Source: Heyndrickxia shackletonii
GTDB taxonomy: Bacteria > Bacillota > Bacilli > Bacillales > Bacillaceae_C
Length of the DNA stretch: 64,000 nt
Assembly: GCF_001420715.1 (NCBI RefSeq)
Contig: NZ_LJJC01000004.1
Location: forward strand, 804,329-868,328
Direction: 5' to 3'
Positions 36,210-46,111 of this stretch are shown here, piece by piece. The notes beneath the pieces were generated by a model. That model did not search any database. It was not told the origin of the DNA and worked only from the letters and a program-made list of their open reading frames with translations. Both the position numbers and the translations under genes were made by a program. How positions within the stretch are numbered: the stretch's first letter is position 1; every line of letters begins with the position of its first letter.

Positions 36210-37274
36210 ATGAAGTGGCGAATTTTCAATCGATTTGGTTTGACGCTTTATGTTATAAAGACGGCATTGGCAGCAGGGCTGGCATGGTATGCAGCATCGC
36301 TGATCTCGCATAACCAATATCCTTATTTTGCAGCATTAGGCGGTATTCTTACTGTCCAGGTGACAGTCGTAGATTCAATTAATAAGGGAGTTTACCGTGT
36401 CGTGGGTATTATTGGAGGAGTATTTGTTAGTGTCATTATTAGGGAATTCCTCCCTTTAAATGCTGGATCCATTACCTTAGTGGTACTCGTTGGAATGGCC
36501 ATTTTTACTGCGTTCCGATTAAATTCGCAAATTATTTCTCAGGTAGGTGTCAGCTCCATACTTGTTCTTGCGTTTGGTGGACAACCCGGCTATTCCGTTG
36601 ATCGAATTCTGGAGACTTTTATTGGCTGTATCATTGCTGTGTTATTGAATATTTTCCTCATTCCTCCGAACCCAATCCCAGAGGCAGAGAAACGTGTTTT
36701 AGACTTAAGCAAACATGCCAGTAACGTTCTCAAAAATTTAGCGATTGCTTACCGAGAGCAATGTTTGAAACCGATTGATATGCCATATGTTCAGGAATTA
36801 GTTAGTGAAACGGAAAAGTCCTATCAAGCAGTTCAATTTGCACAGCAAAGTTTACGATTCAGTCCCATTTTGCAAAAGAGGCGCTCGCAATTTCTTGCTT
36901 TAGCCAAAGTTATTAGCAGGTATGAACTCATCACCGTTCAAATTCGTGGGATTGCGTGCGGACTCGTTGATCTTGATAGAAGAAACAGCCCAATGGAAGA
37001 GTTAATAAAGGCAATAAGCGATACGGCTATATGTGTTGGACTTTTTGCCGAACGGGAAATAACCCCTTCAGCGGAACTTAAAGAAAAATTAGCATTTTCC
37101 ATTGAACAAGCAAAAAGCTACCAAAATAAATGCTTACATATTATTCATCAATTGGATGACCTCACCGTACTAAGAGACATTGCCAGCATACTCGCCGATT
37201 TGAACCGAATCCTAGTAGAAGTTAACAGCAGCACACACTTTATCACGGAAAAGAAAATCACCCTTAAGCGATGA
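36210..37274 (+). CDS. Aromatic acid exporter/FUSC family membrane protein
   Basis: 354 aa. N-terminal half has six predicted membrane helices with AALGGILTVQVTV and SINKGVYRVVGIIGG, the ArAE_1/DUF939 signature; C-terminal half is a long helical cytoplasmic domain. Related proteins export aromatic carboxylic acids. RBS ACAAGGAG. Stands alone. Confidence 0.88.
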   Translation: MKWRIFNRFGLTLYVIKTALAAGLAWYAASLISHNQYPYFAALGGILTVQVTVVDSINKGVYRVVGIIGGVFVSVIIREFLPLNAGSITLVVLVGMAIFTAFRLNSQIISQVGVSSILVLAFGGQPGYSVDRILETFIGCIIAVLLNIFLIPPNPIPEAEKRVLDLSKHASNVLKNLAIAYREQCLKPIDMPYVQELVSETEKSYQAVQFAQQSLRFSPILQKRRSQFLALAKVISRYELITVQIRGIACGLVDLDRRNSPMEELIKAISDTAICVGLFAEREITPSAELKEKLAFSIEQAKSYQNKCLHIIHQLDDLTVLRDIASILADLNRILVEVNSSTHFITEKKITLKR

Positions 37275-38032
37275 AGGTAATGTTGTGTTGAATTTAATTT
37301 TAATGGGTAACTTTCATAGGCATGCAGACACATTCAGGATTAGTGGGGCTGAAGAGACCGACCCCGCAGATGCCATTGTGAATGCTCCCCGCATCGCATC
37401 TAAATAAGGTTCACTTGTTTTTTTTTTGAAACATAAGATGACTTATTCTTAATGAAGTAACCAGTCATCGTTAAAATAAGCGTAGATTTTCCGGTTAGAC
37501 TGCAGAAAAGAACTCGGTTCGAGGTATATAAGCGTAGAATTTCCGATTAAGCAAAGGAATATTACCTATTTTCATGTTTTTTGAGTCAATAGTCGGAATC
37601 TTTCCGTCTATTTTAAGCTATTTTCAGTGCTATTTCCTCATTAAGAGAAATTTCTCCGCTTATTTTTCAATACGCTTTAGCATCTAATGGTACTTGTACA
37701 ACTTACGGATGACTTCGTAAAAAAAAGGCTTTGAGATATTTGCATCTCTAAGCCTTTTTGACTGTGAATTATGCTGTGGAGTTTATGTGATTTGCTATTT
37801 GATTTAGTCTTCGATTTACCATTTTGCACCTCATAAGTAAAACCGTTAGAATTTTTCTTGCTCTGTTTTCATTTTAAAGACATAGTAGGATTCCTCTTCT
37901 TAAATTCGCCATATAAAGCCTATTACATCTGTTTGGAAGGGGCGGTTCTCATGCTTCATATAAGCAGTGAGTCTACCCTTTGATTTTGGATGTAAAGCCC
38001 CAGTACTAGGAGGGAGGGACCCATTCGTACTG
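37275..38032. other. Non-coding, degenerate intergenic repeats
   Basis: 758 bp without a supported gene. Two related segments, TAAGCGTAGATTTTCCGG (from 37478) and TAAGCGTAGAATTTCCGA (from 37529), are echoed in inverted form near 37588 and 37649 (CCGCTTATTTTTC). A CGGTTCTC element lies near 37945. These look like dispersed intergenic repeats; no ORF, tRNA or riboswitch was recognised. Confidence 0.55.
37721..37759 (+). terminator. Strong bidirectional terminator hairpin
   Basis: AAAAAGGCTT-GAGAT pairs with ATCTC-AAGCCTTTTT with A- and T-tracts on the two sides. Downstream of the FUSC gene. Confidence 0.8.
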
Positions 38033-39382
38033 TTAATATCTAAAACAAGGCAAAATTAGTTCATAGAATTGGCTGAATAGGAAATTGCTTTGTTGGTGTT
38101 GGTGATAAATTTCCAAAGCCCGTGCTGAAGAGGTTCGACTTTCCGGTTCTTTTCGTTTACTTATTTCATAAAGAATATCCGCTTTTAGGAGCCCTTCGTA
38201 GTCTGGTTCTAGCAAGGAAAGCGCCTCCTCGAAGAGAGCGAGTGAAATTTGATCAGCGTGGGAGTGATATTTCCCTTCTAAATATAAATTTCTCGCATGT
38301 AAAAAGTAGTTGGAAACCGTAGGTAAAAGTGATTTGGTTTTGTCTAAAAGCCTTTCAATAAAAGAATCTTCGACATTTGTGGACATGCAGCATTGAATTG
38401 CTAATTGATAGATTGCTAAAGCTTGTTTTTGAAGCTGTGGAACTTCCGCAATGGTATCAATATCATATAAAAAATTATCTTTTAAATTATTAAGGTGTTC
38501 TTGATTTGGTTGTGATCTTAATAAAGAGTAAATGGTAAGTGCCCATCCTCGCAGAATGCCTTCCTGATCCTTTGTTTGATGGAGTTTTTCCCTTAATGTC
38601 AAAAGTCCATTATGAAGAGAATTATCGGCATCTCCATCTGAAAATTGAATAAGAAGTTTGATATAATCCGTTTCCATGGGATGAATAATATGATGGTTAA
38701 CTTGATTGATATGGAACAATGATTGGTTAAATGATCCAATATATAAATATAAAATAGAAAGATTAAAATGAATATTATCTCTTTCTTCCTTCAGGTTAGT
38801 TGGATTTTCTTTGGAGATTTCTAATGCTCTATTTAATAAATCAATACTTTTCATTCCCTTTTTTCTTGCAAAAGACATGCTGGCTAAAGCATTGTATGAT
38901 TTCATTTTTAGTTTTAAATTATATTTGTTTTCGGGCTCGTGGAGGACTTTGTTAAAAAAAGTATTTGCTTCATCATAATGAGATAATCTTAAAGAATAAT
39001 TACCCGATAAATAATAATAATCAATCATTCGTGTGGTAACTTCATATTCTTCTATTTTGTTTTTAAATTGAGTTAATTCGCCTTTTACTGCCTTCCAATG
39101 ATGTAATCCAATTAAATCACCTATTTTTTGTTTCCTATTATCTAATTCTTTAATCTTTTCGTCTATGTCTGGGTCTGAAAAGTGGCTAATCGGGAAATCT
39201 AACCGTTCACTCAATTTTTCTAACTCTTCATTCGTGACGGGGCGATGACCATTCTCAATTTGACTCATTTTCCCTAAAGAGCAAATCCCTTTTGCTAATT
39301 CCTCTAAGGTCATTCCTCTTGATTTTCTGGCTGCTCTTATTTTTTTTCCAATTGCATTATGTCTTGGTATTTGTCGTTTCAT
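38033..39382 (-). CDS. XRE-HTH regulator with TPR domain (RNPP/PlcR-like architecture)
   Basis: 449 aa. N-terminal helix-turn-helix (about 12-66; RGMTLEELAKG and KMSQIENGHRPV), the rest a helical TPR-like repeat region (e.g. SGNYSLRLSHYDEANTFFNK). Such proteins in Bacillus are often peptide-responsive (PlcR, NprR, Rap-like), but no small pheromone gene is visible beside it. It is divergent from the EAL/chemotaxis cluster and may control it. RBS AAGGAAG. Confidence 0.85.
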   Translation of the reverse strand: MKRQIPRHNAIGKKIRAARKSRGMTLEELAKGICSLGKMSQIENGHRPVTNEELEKLSERLDFPISHFSDPDIDEKIKELDNRKQKIGDLIGLHHWKAVKGELTQFKNKIEEYEVTTRMIDYYYLSGNYSLRLSHYDEANTFFNKVLHEPENKYNLKLKMKSYNALASMSFARKKGMKSIDLLNRALEISKENPTNLKEERDNIHFNLSILYLYIGSFNQSLFHINQVNHHIIHPMETDYIKLLIQFSDGDADNSLHNGLLTLREKLHQTKDQEGILRGWALTIYSLLRSQPNQEHLNNLKDNFLYDIDTIAEVPQLQKQALAIYQLAIQCCMSTNVEDSFIERLLDKTKSLLPTVSNYFLHARNLYLEGKYHSHADQISLALFEEALSLLEPDYEGLLKADILYEISKRKEPESRTSSARALEIYHQHQQSNFLFSQFYELILPCFRY

Positions 39383-39698
39383 GTTGTTTCCTTCTTCCTA
39401 TGTTTTTCTAGGTATATTTTACTATATAAGTAAAAACTATGAATAGGTTGATAATATCGACAAAAAAATATAAAAATGAAATTTTTACTATTTTTTTGTC
39501 TAAAATTGTTGAAAATTTCATTTTGGTTGTCATAATCTTCTTTGTGTGTAAAAAAATTCTTTTTAAGTATTCCTTTTTTAATAGTAAAATAGTCTCTTTT
39601 ATTGTCGTTGTATTCTTGTAAAAAGGAATTTTAAAAAAGTATTTTTATACAGAAACAAATTTGTTTCTGATAGATAATGACAAAGGAGTTAAAAACGA
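39383..39698. other. A/T-rich intergenic region between regulator and EAL gene
   Basis: 316 bp, very A/T-rich with several T-tracts that look like promoters. A 60-aa frame here is low-complexity and has no ribosome binding site, so it is not called. The 39651 palindrome is listed separately. Confidence 0.5.
39651..39668. promoter_or_regulatory. Perfect 18-bp palindrome before EAL gene
   Basis: AGAAACAAATTTGTTTCT, a perfect palindrome 31 bp before the EAL start. It is placed where a dimeric regulator would bind, possibly the XRE-TPR protein or the SANT-like protein encoded nearby. Confidence 0.55.
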
Positions 39699-40418
39699 AT
39701 GGATACTAAGCATCTTAATCTACATGATTTAATTAAAGATCGCTTATTTTACAACGAGTTTCAACCTCTTTGGAATACCTCGGAAAATACTATATTTGCC
39801 TATGAGGCATTTATTAGGACAAACCCGTTTACAGATCCTTTGGAACTTTTTTATCAAGCGCGTAATATGGGAGTCCTTTACGAATTAGATACTGCATCCA
39901 TATCGAATGCCGTTAAAGAATATCCATACGGCCATTTAGATAAATATTTACTTTTCGTAAATGTTTTTCCTTCTACGATTATTCACCCAGATTTCCCTGC
40001 CTTTATTAATGGACTATTACGGAACTATGAAGAAATCAAACACAGAGTAGTGTTTGAAATAAATGAGGATCCTGCAGAAGATCATTATTGGGAAGAACCC
40101 CATTTTAAAAATCGCTTGTCATTCCTTAGGGATAAGGGATTTTTTATTGCTTATGATGATTTAACCTATACTCAGTCATCCATAAGGAAAATTCATGACT
40201 ATGTTCCGGATTTTACGAAATTAGATCGATCGTGTTCTCAAAATTTGGCGGATTCTTTAGAAAAGCAGGAGCACGTCGAATATTTTGTTTCTGATACTTT
40301 TAAGGAAATGGTCGTGGTCTTAGAGGGGATTGAAACGAATGATGATTTATTAGTGGCAAAGCAACTGGGTGTGCCTTTACTGCAGGGATACTTTATTGCG
40401 AAGCCGCATCGCTTATGA
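39699..40418 (+). CDS. EAL-domain protein, possibly degenerate
   Basis: 239 aa, a lone EAL domain (c-di-GMP phosphodiesterase fold). Compared with active enzymes the signature residues are altered: EAF for EAL (YEAFIR), DDL for DDF (AYDDLT); LDRSC and LEGIET are close to consensus (KID.. and E in the metal site). It may be a weak enzyme or a c-di-GMP-binding effector. First gene of a five-gene cluster with CheW and an MCP. RBS AAAGGAG. Confidence 0.87.
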   Translation: MDTKHLNLHDLIKDRLFYNEFQPLWNTSENTIFAYEAFIRTNPFTDPLELFYQARNMGVLYELDTASISNAVKEYPYGHLDKYLLFVNVFPSTIIHPDFPAFINGLLRNYEEIKHRVVFEINEDPAEDHYWEEPHFKNRLSFLRDKGFFIAYDDLTYTQSSIRKIHDYVPDFTKLDRSCSQNLADSLEKQEHVEYFVSDTFKEMVVVLEGIETNDDLLVAKQLGVPLLQGYFIAKPHRL

Positions 40419-40433
40419 AACGTTGTAAAGGAA

Positions 40434-41012
40434 ATGAGTAATGTTATGAACAGAAGAAGTTGGACAGATGAGGAAATTCGATTCTTAAAAGAAAATGTGG
40501 GAAAGATGAAAATCGAGACGGTTTCTCAAAAGTTAAATAGATCACAAGGGTCTGTTATTAGCAAAATGAAGAGACTGGGTATTGCTTATACCAAAAATCA
40601 AACTGGACATTTATCCACGTATCAATTAGCCGAGTTACTCTCCGTTGATCGAAATACAATTATCGGTTGGATGAAAAGACATGGCCTAAAATTCACCAAA
40701 AAGGTTACACGTACCACCAAGAGCTTTTATTTTATCGATCCAATAGACTTTTGGAAATGGGCAGAAAGAAACCGCGAAAAAATAGATTTTTCAAAGATAG
40801 AATGCAATACTATCGCTCCTGAACCCGAATGGGTAAGACATGAAAGAAATTGCCGGAAAGAAGAACATTATAAAGTGTGGAGTGTAAAAGAAGAAAGAGT
40901 GTTAGAAATGATGGTGCTATCAGGGTATTCCTATTCCGAGGTAGCGAAGCGGCTGTCGAGGACAAAAACGAGCGTTCAAAGAAAATATCAACGAATGACA
41001 AAAATAAGATAG
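40434..41012 (+). CDS. SANT/Myb-like DNA-binding protein
   Basis: 192 aa with two Myb/SANT-like helix-turn-helix pieces: the N-terminal WTDEEIRFLKEN...LNRSQGSVISKMKRLG and the C-terminal WSVKEERVLEMM...RLSRTKTSVQRKYQRM. Between them is a MerR/excisionase-like HTH (LSTYQLAELLSVDRNTIIGW). Likely a transcription factor; 15 bp after the EAL gene and 4 bp before cheW. Start is 40434 or 40446; neither has an ideal ribosome binding site. Confidence 0.75.
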   Translation: MSNVMNRRSWTDEEIRFLKENVGKMKIETVSQKLNRSQGSVISKMKRLGIAYTKNQTGHLSTYQLAELLSVDRNTIIGWMKRHGLKFTKKVTRTTKSFYFIDPIDFWKWAERNREKIDFSKIECNTIAPEPEWVRHERNCRKEEHYKVWSVKEERVLEMMVLSGYSYSEVAKRLSRTKTSVQRKYQRMTKIR

Positions 41013-41016
41013 GGGG

Positions 41017-41475
41017 ATGAAAGTGAAATCAAACTATGTCATTTTTCGTGTTGGAGATAATGACTTTGGTATCGAAATCCAATACGTCATTTCCATTGAA
41101 AAGGTAACGGAGATCACCTGTCTTCCGCAAATGCCTGATTATATCAAAGGGATTACCAATTTAAGGGGGCAAATGAAAGGAGTCATTGATGCTGCTACAT
41201 TACTATTCAATCAATCTATTGAAATAGATGAAAGTACAAGATTTCTTCTTTTAGACATTCATCAATCTGATATTGCTCTGATGGTTTCGAAGACAAATGA
41301 AATTTTGAGTATCGATGAAGAGGAAATAAAACCGATTGATTCCATTAACGCCACTTCCGAAATTTTTAAAGGAGTTGCCTTAATAGACAACCGAATGATA
41401 TCCATCTTGAATATCGAAAAGCTACTTTCAACATTAGATGCTTTAGAAACAGTTTCTGCTGTTCATTTGGGATGA
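41017..41475 (+). CDS. cheW: CheW chemotaxis adaptor
   Basis: 152 aa, a single CheW domain (VIFRVGDNDFGIEIQYVISI, then LRGQMKGVIDAATLLF) that couples chemoreceptors to CheA. The GGGGG before the ATG is too close, so the GTG two codons later (41023) may be the true start. No cheA is in the window; this is an accessory CheW dedicated to the cluster's MCP or a coupling protein for a separate array. Confidence 0.9.
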   Translation: MKVKSNYVIFRVGDNDFGIEIQYVISIEKVTEITCLPQMPDYIKGITNLRGQMKGVIDAATLLFNQSIEIDESTRFLLLDIHQSDIALMVSKTNEILSIDEEEIKPIDSINATSEIFKGVALIDNRMISILNIEKLLSTLDALETVSAVHLG

Positions 41476-41562
41476 AAAAATGTAACACATCGAAAGGGGG
41501 AATGTAGAAATAAACATCCTGCACTTAATATGTAAAATCAACATCAAGAAAGGAAGAATGAA

Positions 41563-43398
41563 ATGTCAGCAAAGAAGATTGTATTTGGAATTGTACTTAT
41601 TTTAGCTTTAATAACAGCTGGTGTGTATCCATATATACAAAATGACACACCTGTTCATGCAAAGGAAACGAAAATCAAAAAAGTTACAAAGCCTTTTAAG
41701 GTAGCATCTATCGAGTTTAATCCAATTTTAAATGAAAGAGATAAGAACGTAGCTGCATTAGCAAAGTTAACGGAAGAAGCATTTAAAAATGGGGCAAAGC
41801 TTGTTGTAGCTCCTGAAATGTCTACCACTGGATATTACTATGCTAATCGTAAGGCTATTGAGCCGTTTGTTGATACGATTCCTGGTAAAACAACGGATGT
41901 ATTCGCGAAATTAACGAAAAAATACGATGCGTACATTGTGTTTGGTATGCCGGAAGTGGATAAAAAAACAAACCTTTATTATAACTCAGCAGCAATGGTA
42001 GGTCCTGATGGATACGTTGGCAAGTATCGCAAAACACAAATGTGGGAAACGGAAACACATTGGGGAGCATGGGGAGACTTAGGCGTACCTGTGTTTGATA
42101 CAGAACTAGGTAAAATTGCTATTAACATCTGTATGGACTCTGCTTATTTTGAGACTGCAAGATTAGCAGGTATTCAAGGTGCAGACATTCTAGCATTCCC
42201 AACGAATTCATCTGCACAAGCGATTTCTGCTCTTCCTGCTCGTGCACAACAAAATGGAATGTATATTGTCAGTGCAAACCGTTCCAATACAGAGCATGGC
42301 TTCCATATGATTGGCGGAAGTGCTGTTTGGTCTCCGGAAGGACATAAACTTGCGGAAGCACCTGTTATCATGACAGAAAAAGAAGATGTCGATGAACCGA
42401 CGATTACTTATGCAACCATTGATCCAAAGCAATACGATAATAAAAATAAAGAAGCATTGAAGGAAAGAAGACCAGAGCTTTATAAAGAGCTTATGCAATA
42501 TGTAGAGCCATGGGACTATACGAAAAATACAACTCCACACAAAATTGTAGCAGCTGCTCTTCAATATGAGCCTGTATTGGGTGATAAAGCAAAAAATAAA
42601 CAAAAAATTGTTTCTCTATTAGAAGACGCAAAGAAACAAGATGGTAATTTAAATTTAGTTGTTCTTCCTGAATTATCTTTAACAGGTCCGGTTGATAATA
42701 AAAAAGATGCAGCAAGCTTCGCTGAAAGTGCTGATGGGGAAACAACGCAATTTTTCGCTGATCTTGCAAAGAAATACCAAGTTTCTATCGTAGCAGGACT
42801 AATTGAAAAAGAAAATAATAACTTATTTAATTCAGCCTTCTTAATTTCTCCAGATGGCAGCATTGCAGGGAAATATGAAAAAACTCATCTAAGCAAAATG
42901 GATAAAAAATGGGCAACACCAGGTTCTTCTTTACCAGTTTTTGAAACAAAGGAATTAGGTAAAATCGGTATTTTAATAGGCGAAGATGCTCAGTTTCCGG
43001 AAGCTTCAGGAGTTTTAGCAGTGGAACGAGCTGATACAATTGCCATTCCTTCCGCTTGGAACGGACAATACGGAGGAAAGATGGAAATCAGCAAAAAAAT
43101 GTCTGTAAATAAATATCCGGATGACTCCATGGTTACTTGGGATGCCGTTGCAATTGGTGCACAAGCGTACACTGTTGTTGCTAATTATGTAGGAAGCGAT
43201 CAACATTATTTAGGCGGCAGCAGCTTGTACACGCTTGATCCATTGTATGGTTTAGATCAGCCTGTTGTAGCCCCAAGTGATAAAGAGGAAGCATTGGTCG
43301 TGAAATATGAAACATTACAAAATGACTGGTGGTTTAACCAAGATAAATTGCTTCTCTCCAGAAGAACACCATATTTTGTTCCATTAATTCAAGAATAA
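41563..43398 (+). CDS. Exported tandem nitrilase-superfamily hydrolase
   Basis: 611 aa. N-terminal hydrophobic segment (5-24), a signal peptide or anchor. Two carbon-nitrogen hydrolase domains: first (about 45-290) with the full triad Glu85 (PEMSTTG), Lys157 (RKTQMW) and Cys190 (INICMD); second (about 325-590) keeps Glu370 (PELSLTG) and Lys440 (EKTHLS) but has Gly473 where the Cys should be (LIGEDA). So one active and one degenerate domain outside the cell. The enzyme would hydrolyse amides or nitriles. Followed by a chemoreceptor gene 61 bp on. Confidence 0.88.
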   Translation: MSAKKIVFGIVLILALITAGVYPYIQNDTPVHAKETKIKKVTKPFKVASIEFNPILNERDKNVAALAKLTEEAFKNGAKLVVAPEMSTTGYYYANRKAIEPFVDTIPGKTTDVFAKLTKKYDAYIVFGMPEVDKKTNLYYNSAAMVGPDGYVGKYRKTQMWETETHWGAWGDLGVPVFDTELGKIAINICMDSAYFETARLAGIQGADILAFPTNSSAQAISALPARAQQNGMYIVSANRSNTEHGFHMIGGSAVWSPEGHKLAEAPVIMTEKEDVDEPTITYATIDPKQYDNKNKEALKERRPELYKELMQYVEPWDYTKNTTPHKIVAAALQYEPVLGDKAKNKQKIVSLLEDAKKQDGNLNLVVLPELSLTGPVDNKKDAASFAESADGETTQFFADLAKKYQVSIVAGLIEKENNNLFNSAFLISPDGSIAGKYEKTHLSKMDKKWATPGSSLPVFETKELGKIGILIGEDAQFPEASGVLAVERADTIAIPSAWNGQYGGKMEISKKMSVNKYPDDSMVTWDAVAIGAQAYTVVANYVGSDQHYLGGSSLYTLDPLYGLDQPVVAPSDKEEALVVKYETLQNDWWFNQDKLLLSRRTPYFVPLIQE

Positions 43399-43459
43399 GA
43401 GAAAGGAAAGCAAGGTACGGCATAGAAATATGCCTTTCTTGCTTTATAAAGGTTTTTAT

Positions 43460-45520
43460 ATGAAGAAAAAAAGAGGTTCATTTAAAACTAAGCTTATAGT
43501 CTATTCTTTATTGTTATCCATTATTCCAATTTTTATCGTTTCCTTTTTTATCAATAATGAAGTTCGAAAAACCACTCAAAATGCTTATACGGAATCTAGT
43601 AAAAAGGAAATTAACCAAGTCGATAATGCGATCTCCTTATATTTTGATACGATTCATGAAAATGCCAAATTATTAGCGACCAATCCTTCTGTCATAAGTG
43701 CGGACAAATCCATTACATCTTATATGAAGGTGAAGGGTGTGGATTCGGGTCAATCTGTTGATATGACCCCTTCCAAAAACAGCAAAAAGGAAAAAGAAAT
43801 ATTTGATATTTTTGCCCAGTTTGGTGCTTCACACCCAAATGCTGCTTATGTATATATGGGAACTCCTGATGGCGGCTATATTCAATATCCTGAAGGTCCG
43901 ACAACGGCAGGCTTTGACCCGCGTGAACGGCCTTGGTATCAAACGGCGACAGCAAATCCTGGTAAAGTTAATATGACAAGTGCCTATGCCGCAAATGGAT
44001 CGGATTCGATCATTGTAAGTAATGTTGTTACCATTGAACAAAATGGACAGCAAAAAGGCGTACTTGGATTAGACGTTGACTTAAATGGATTAACTAGCAT
44101 CATCAAGCAAATTAAAATTGGGAAAAATGGCTATGTTATTTTAGCGGAGGATAATGGAACGATTCTTGCCGATCCGAAAAATCCAAAGCTAAATTTCAAA
44201 CCGATATCTACATTAAAAGTTCCAGAGTTAAAAAAATTGAATAAAGATACTAGTATCGTAGCAAAGCTTAACGGAAAGGATTATGTGTTCACAATCATTT
44301 CTTCTAAAATAAAAGGCTGGAATTACATATCCGTTGTGGAAAAAAGTGAGTTTCTAGCATCTGCGAAACATATCACGAATATTCTTCTTCTATTAGGTGC
44401 AATCGTCGCTATTTTAGCGATCATCGTGTCGTTCTTTATGAGTTCAAGGATTACACGTGATATTAAGAAGCTAAGTGCTCTATCCTTATCCATGTCAAAA
44501 GGTGATTTGACTCAGCAGGTGGATATCAAATCGAACGATGAAATTGGCGAAACAGGATCTAATTTTAATCTGATGGCAAATAATTTAAAAGAAATGATTA
44601 CAAAGGTTTCCGATGGCTCCCAGCAACTATCCGCTACATCAGAGGAACTTGCTGCAAGCTCTGAAGAAAACCTAAAAGCATCTACGCAAATATCCGAATC
44701 CATTCAGAGTGTGGCTTCAGGCACGGATGAACAAAATGCAGAAATGAATGATGCGGTTAACATTATGAGAGAAGTATTAGAAAATGTGGAAGTAGTAACA
44801 ACCAGCATGGAAAATGTCCACAAATCTATTAATCTATCTGCAGAAACCGCTAGTCTCGGTAGCGAGGTAGTAAATCAAACCGTCCAACAAATGGCGGAAA
44901 TCGATCAAAATGTTGCATCTTCTGCAGAAAAAATAAATGAACTAAAAGAAAAATCTAATGAAATTAGCCAAATAAGCCTTATGATTCAATCCATTTCCGA
45001 ACAAACGAATCTTTTGGCGCTTAATGCAGCCATTGAAGCGGCAAGAGCGGGAGAACAAGGAAAAGGCTTCGCTGTTGTAGCCGATGAGGTTCGAAAACTG
45101 GCAGAACAATCAAGCCAATCTGCATCGCAAATTAGTGAAATCATTACGGACATTAAAGAAGGAATCAATGAATCTATGGAACTGGTGGACAAAGGTTCCG
45201 ATTCCACTAAAGAAGGTCTCGATTTAGTGAATAAAAGCGGTACTGCCTTCGAAAATATTAATAATTCCGTTGTGAACGTAACCAAAAGTATCGCTGAAGT
45301 CAGCGGATCTATGAACAAAATGAAAGCAAGTATAGAAGAAGTTTTTACCCATTTTGAAAAAGTCTTTAAAACGTCAATGGGTGTAAATGAACACTCCCAA
45401 AACGTTGCCGCATCCTCCGAAGAAATGAGTGCATCCATGAACGAAGTATCTTCCGCGGCACAAGAACTCGCCAAAATGGCAATGGAACTGGAAGAAGTAA
45501 TATCGCAATTTAAATTGTAA
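43460..45520 (+). CDS. Methyl-accepting chemotaxis protein with dCache sensor
   Basis: 686 aa from MKKKRGSF. Membrane helix (about 12-32), extracellular dCache_1 domain (35-305), membrane helix (about 310-332), HAMP (333-385), then a long methyl-accepting signalling domain with the hairpin tip [20 protein letters not shown]. The sensor has RERPWY, SAY and LDVD positions like those of amino-acid-binding dCache domains. It is last in the EAL-SANT-CheW-nitrilase cluster and may sense a product or substrate of the nitrilase. Confidence 0.93.
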   Translation: MKKKRGSFKTKLIVYSLLLSIIPIFIVSFFINNEVRKTTQNAYTESSKKEINQVDNAISLYFDTIHENAKLLATNPSVISADKSITSYMKVKGVDSGQSVDMTPSKNSKKEKEIFDIFAQFGASHPNAAYVYMGTPDGGYIQYPEGPTTAGFDPRERPWYQTATANPGKVNMTSAYAANGSDSIIVSNVVTIEQNGQQKGVLGLDVDLNGLTSIIKQIKIGKNGYVILAEDNGTILADPKNPKLNFKPISTLKVPELKKLNKDTSIVAKLNGKDYVFTIISSKIKGWNYISVVEKSEFLASAKHITNILLLLGAIVAILAIIVSFFMSSRITRDIKKLSALSLSMSKGDLTQQVDIKSNDEIGETGSNFNLMANNLKEMITKVSDGSQQLSATSEELAASSEENLKASTQISESIQSVASGTDEQNAEMNDAVNIMREVLENVEVVTTSMENVHKSINLSAETASLGSEVVNQTVQQMAEIDQNVASSAEKINELKEKSNEISQISLMIQSISEQTNLLALNAAIEAARAGEQGKGFAVVADEVRKLAEQSSQSASQISEIITDIKEGINESMELVDKGSDSTKEGLDLVNKSGTAFENINNSVVNVTKSIAEVSGSMNKMKASIEEVFTHFEKVFKTSMGVNEHSQNVAASSEEMSASMNEVSSAAQELAKMAMELEEVISQFKL

Positions 45521-45524
45521 GGAG

Positions 45525-45552
45525 AACAGGGGTTGCAAGCCCCTGTTTTTTC
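45525..45552 (+). terminator. Terminator after chemoreceptor
   Basis: AACAGGGG / CCCCTGTT stem with a TTTTTT tail. Confidence 0.9.
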
Positions 45553-45629
45553 TTGTGGGTTTGGGGGGCGGTTCTCTTTTCTCAAAATTACTAACAACAC
45601 TACACCCTTTTTTTGTGAGAAGAGGGACC

Positions 45630-45784
45630 GGATCAAAAGACCAAGAGGAAGGAAAAATCCGGTTCCAATGTCCTTTATAGGGATTCAAAAGACCAAGAGG
45701 AAGAAAAAAACCGAGAGCAATGTCTTTTATAGGGATTCAAAAGACCAATAGAAAGAAAAATTCCAAGTCCAATGTCCTTTATAA
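45630..45784. repeat. 52-bp tandem repeat, three copies
   Basis: Three copies of a unit with GGATTCAAAAGACCAAGAGG and CCAATGTCCTTTATAG-like ends, starting at about 45630, 45681 and 45733. Copies differ by several substitutions, mostly in the middle. Confidence 0.8.
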
Positions 45785-45992
45785 TGGTTAATAATAAGAC
45801 GGTTCTTACATTTCACTTATTTAAACCAGAGGTGGAAACATGGGAACAATCTCCACAAACTAAAAAAACTTTCAAATTATTATTGAAAATGAAAAGGGTT
45901 TCAGATATACTTTTACTAAACTGATTTACTAATTATTTTAAATTTTTGCATACTAGTTTCTTAGATTAGTATGGCAAGTTACATAGAATTAC

Positions 45993-46070
45993 TAAATCGA
46001 TTTATTTTTTATTTGGTAACTAAACCGATTTATAAAACTTTTATTTTTTGCTCAATACTAAACCGGTTTA
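45993..46070. promoter_or_regulatory. Three LacI-type operators upstream of kdgK
   Basis: TAAATCGATTTA (45993-46004, perfect), TAAACCGATTTA (46021-46032) and TAAACCGGTTTA (46059-46070, perfect), each preceded by AC. The CG-centred palindromes fit a LacI-family repressor, most likely the one encoded at 52048. A/T-rich promoter DNA surrounds them. Confidence 0.8.
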
Positions 46071-46111
46071 TCTAATCAACTTAGAAGGAAACGAAAGAAG
46101 GAGGTATTAAA

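Noticed and set aside
35928-36317. 129-aa minus-strand frame
   Set aside because: Antisense to the start of the FUSC gene and to the orphan fragment; Leu/Phe-rich, unlike a real protein.
39439-39621. 60-aa hydrophobic frame before the EAL gene
   Set aside because: Very A/T-rich, no ribosome binding site, hydrophobicity is explained by T-tracts.
44986-45636. 216-aa minus-strand frame inside the chemoreceptor
   Set aside because: Exact antisense of the coiled-coil signalling domain; its Ser-rich composition follows from that.
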